This document shows, one piece after another, positions 62,340 to 64,000 of a stretch of DNA of 64,000 nt. A program made the translations under genes and the position numbers. Source of the DNA: Klenkia marina (GTDB taxonomy: Bacteria; Actinomycetota; Actinomycetes; Mycobacteriales; Geodermatophilaceae); assembly GCF_900101025.1 (NCBI RefSeq), contig NZ_FMUH01000001.1, positions 930,001-994,000 on the forward strand, in the 5' to 3' direction. The notes below the pieces were generated by a model, which had not been told where the DNA came from, ran no database searches, and saw only the letters and a program-made list of their open reading frames with translations. Each line of letters starts with the position of its first letter. The stretch's first letter is position 1.

Positions 62340-63052
62340 TTCTGTCCGTAGACGTTCTGGTAGCGCTCGTACAGCGCGTCGATGTCGGCCTGGGCGATCG
62401 GGACCGGCTCGCCCAGCTGCCGGGAGACGTGCACCGTGCGGGCGACGTCCTCGGCCATGACGGCGGCCTTGACGGCGGCCTTGGCGCTCTTCCCGATGGT
62501 GAAGACGCCGTGGTTCTGCATGAACACCGCCGGCGAGCGGTGGCCGGTGAGCGTCTCGACGATGCCGCGGCCGATCGAGTCGTCGCCGATGAGGGCGAAC
62601 GGGCCGATCGGGATGGGCCCGCCGAACTCGTCGGCCATCGCGGTCAGCACGCAGGGCACCGGCTCAGCCCGGGCGGCCCAGGCCGCGGCGTAGGTGCTGT
62701 GGGTGTGCACCTGACCGTTGACCTCGGGCATGTTCCGGTAGACGTAGGCGTGCGCGTCGGTGTCGCTCGAGGGGGCCCGGACGCCGTCGACGGCCTTGCC
62801 GTCGAGGTCGCAGACGGTGATGCCCTCCCAGGTCATGCCGTCGTACTCGACGCCGCTGCCCTTGATGACGAAGAGGTCCTCGCCGGGCACGCGCTCGCTC
62901 ACGTTGCCGGCGGTCCAGGTGACCAGGGCGTTGGTCACCAGCAACGCGTGCAGCGCGGCGACGTGCTCGCGCTGCTCGCGGTGGGTGCCGCGCTCCTCGG
63001 TGGCGGCCTGCCGCACCGTCAACCGGGTGGGGGTGTCACATCCCGAGCACAT
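62336..63052 (-). CDS. araD: L-ribulose-5-phosphate 4-epimerase
   Basis: Class II aldolase-fold zinc enzyme converting L-ribulose-5-phosphate to D-xylulose-5-phosphate. The 238-residue protein shows [40 protein letters not shown] with the zinc His pair, [20 protein letters not shown] with the third His, and [12 protein letters not shown] at the C-terminus. ATG 63052 overlaps the end of araB by 17 bp and has GAGGAG seven bases upstream. The N-terminus ([11 protein letters not shown]) carries two extra cysteines before the fold. Confidence 0.96.
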   Translation of the reverse strand: MCSGCDTPTRLTVRQAATEERGTHREQREHVAALHALLVTNALVTWTAGNVSERVPGEDLFVIKGSGVEYDGMTWEGITVCDLDGKAVDGVRAPSSDTDAHAYVYRNMPEVNGQVHTHSTYAAAWAARAEPVPCVLTAMADEFGGPIPIGPFALIGDDSIGRGIVETLTGHRSPAVFMQNHGVFTIGKSAKAAVKAAVMAEDVARTVHVSRQLGEPVPIAQADIDALYERYQNVYGQK

Positions 63053-64000
63053 CGGACTGCTCCTCGATCGCAGGGGCCTCGACCTCGGGGGCGACCGGGG
63101 TCGACGTGGTGGGCGCACCGCCGGCCCGGCGGGCGGCGGCGTCGCGGCGCAGGGCGCGCAGCCGGTGCAGGACGTCGTTGCCGCCCCCCGGCTGCCCTTC
63201 GCCCCGCCCGAAGAAGTCGTGCAGACGCTTGTACTCCGCGAACAGCACGTCGTAGCGGTCGGCGCGCTCGTCGTCGGGGGTGTAGACCCCGCGCAGCACC
63301 TTGCCCATGGCCCGCGAGGCGGCCGGGACGTCGGCGTGGGCACCCGCGGCGACGGCCGCGTGGATCGCCGAGCCCAGCGCCGGCCCCTGCTCGGAGTCGA
63401 TCGTCGACAGCGGTCGGCGGCAGATGTCGGAGTACAGCTGCATGAGGAACTGGTTCTTCAGCAGCCCGCCGGCCACCACCAGCTCGGTCACCGGCACGCC
63501 CGAGCCCTCGAAGGCCTCGATGATCGTGCGGGTGCCGAAGGCGGTGGCCTCGAGCAGGGCCCGGTAGGTGTCCTCGGGGCGGGTGGCCAGCGTCTGGCCC
63601 AGCACGACACCCGAGAGCTCGGCGTCGACCAGCACGGAGCGGTTGCCGTTGTGCCAGTCGAGTGCAACGAGGCCGTGCTCGCCGACCTCATGCTGGGCGG
63701 CGAGCTCGGTGAGCAGCTGGTGCACGCTGATGCCGCGCTCGCCGGCGGCCTGCACGTAGGCCGGGGGCACGGAGGTGTCGACGAACCAGCCGAAGATGTC
63801 GCCGACGCCGCTCTGCCCGGCCTCGTAGCCGTAGCGCCCGGCGGTGATGCCGCCCTCGACGACGCCGCACATGCCCGGGACCTCGGCGAGGGTCTCGCCG
63901 TTCATGACGTGGCAGGTCGAGGTGCCCATGATGGCGACCATCTGGCCCGGCTCGATGGCCTGCGCGGCGGGGGCGGTGACGTGCGCGTCGACGTTGCCGA
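63036..64000 (-). CDS. araB: ribulokinase, C-terminal part (gene runs off the window end)
   Basis: ATP-dependent kinase phosphorylating L-ribulose. About 321 codons are visible. The FGGY-kinase C-terminal domain shows MVAIMGTSTCHVMNGETLAE, GMCGVVEGGITAGRYGYEAG, QSGVGDIFGWFVDTSVPPAY, ALDWHNGNRSVLVDAELSGV, LLEATAFGTRTIIEAFEGSG and VVAGGLLKNQFLMQLYSDIC. The TSTCHVM and GGITAGRYGYEAGQ blocks are specific to ribulokinase among FGGY enzymes. A C-terminal tail of about 60 residues (from GEGQPGGGNDVLH) goes beyond the usual end and looks disordered. It is the first visible gene of araBDA. Confidence 0.96.
   Translation of the reverse strand, partial: GNVDAHVTAPAAQAIEPGQMVAIMGTSTCHVMNGETLAEVPGMCGVVEGGITAGRYGYEAGQSGVGDIFGWFVDTSVPPAYVQAAGERGISVHQLLTELAAQHEVGEHGLVALDWHNGNRSVLVDAELSGVVLGQTLATRPEDTYRALLEATAFGTRTIIEAFEGSGVPVTELVVAGGLLKNQFLMQLYSDICRRPLSTIDSEQGPALGSAIHAAVAAGAHADVPAASRAMGKVLRGVYTPDDERADRYDVLFAEYKRLHDFFGRGEGQPGGGNDVLHRLRALRRDAAARRAGGAPTTSTPVAPEVEAPAIEEQSDVLGM

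Overview
This window is a dense, very G+C-rich stretch of actinobacterial chromosome. G/C dominates third codon positions, GTG starts are common, and many neighbouring genes overlap by GTGA or ATGA. A Bpa-type proteasome activator, a GuaB1-type IMP-dehydrogenase homologue, class II HelD and the general gene style fit a soil or rock actinomycete. A member of the Geodermatophilaceae or a close relative is my inference; no rRNA or other phylogenetic marker is present. I see no tRNA, rRNA, insertion sequence, prophage, CRISPR array or replication origin.

Region by region. 1-9.8 kb: start of a glutaminase gene, a thioesterase/acyl-CoA ligase pair, a circularly permuted photolyase-like flavoprotein with a probable Fe-S cysteine set, a quinone oxidoreductase, a cysteine-desulfurase-like enzyme, bpa, a PepSY membrane protein and a chemoreceptor. 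9.9-15.3 kb: a tightly overlapped serS-HAD-HAD-ilvD operon and a small ATPase of the anti-sigma kinase type. 15.4-20.1 kb: a lipoprotein, cobF, guaB1, a small zincin, a GroES-like protein and pheA. 20.2-25.7 kb: two tandem diguanylate cyclases, the second fused to a LarB-like domain, then a yybP-ykoY manganese riboswitch in front of a GDT1/TMEM165-family transporter. 25.8-32.3 kb: two SRPBCC proteins, nadE, kynA and helD. 32.4-38.1 kb: an aromatic-ring hydroxylase, a conserved actinobacterial protein, a haloalkane dehalogenase, a membrane-anchored NTF2-like protein and a TipA-type MerR regulator with its operator. 38.2-44.8 kb: a GGDEF-EAL membrane protein, a second chemoreceptor, a TfoX-like protein, the fused remains of an EAL gene and a GH18 chitinase gene, and a FUSC-type membrane protein. 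44.9-50.7 kb: a methyltransferase, then an FMO/SDR operon divergent from a TetR/PLP-enzyme/amidohydrolase operon around an operator-like palindrome. 50.8-59.4 kb: glpD divergent from an alkyl-DHAP-synthase-like flavoprotein, a STAS protein, LysR, an EamA transporter, arginine deiminase and an aldonolactone-oxidase-like flavoprotein. 59.0-64 kb: an SMR exporter/TetR operon behind two identical tandem operators, a DUF4383-type membrane protein with a stress-sigma-like promoter, and the araBDA operon, which runs off the end.

Themes. Cyclic-di-GMP turnover and chemotaxis recur: two predicted cyclases, one predicted phosphodiesterase, one dead EAL remnant and two chemoreceptors. Many 3' ends carry long perfect or near-perfect inverted repeats of unrelated sequence without a U-tract, which probably serve as terminators. 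The least expected objects are the GGDEF-LarB fusion, in which the LarB cysteine position appears to be serine, and the permuted photolyase-like protein.
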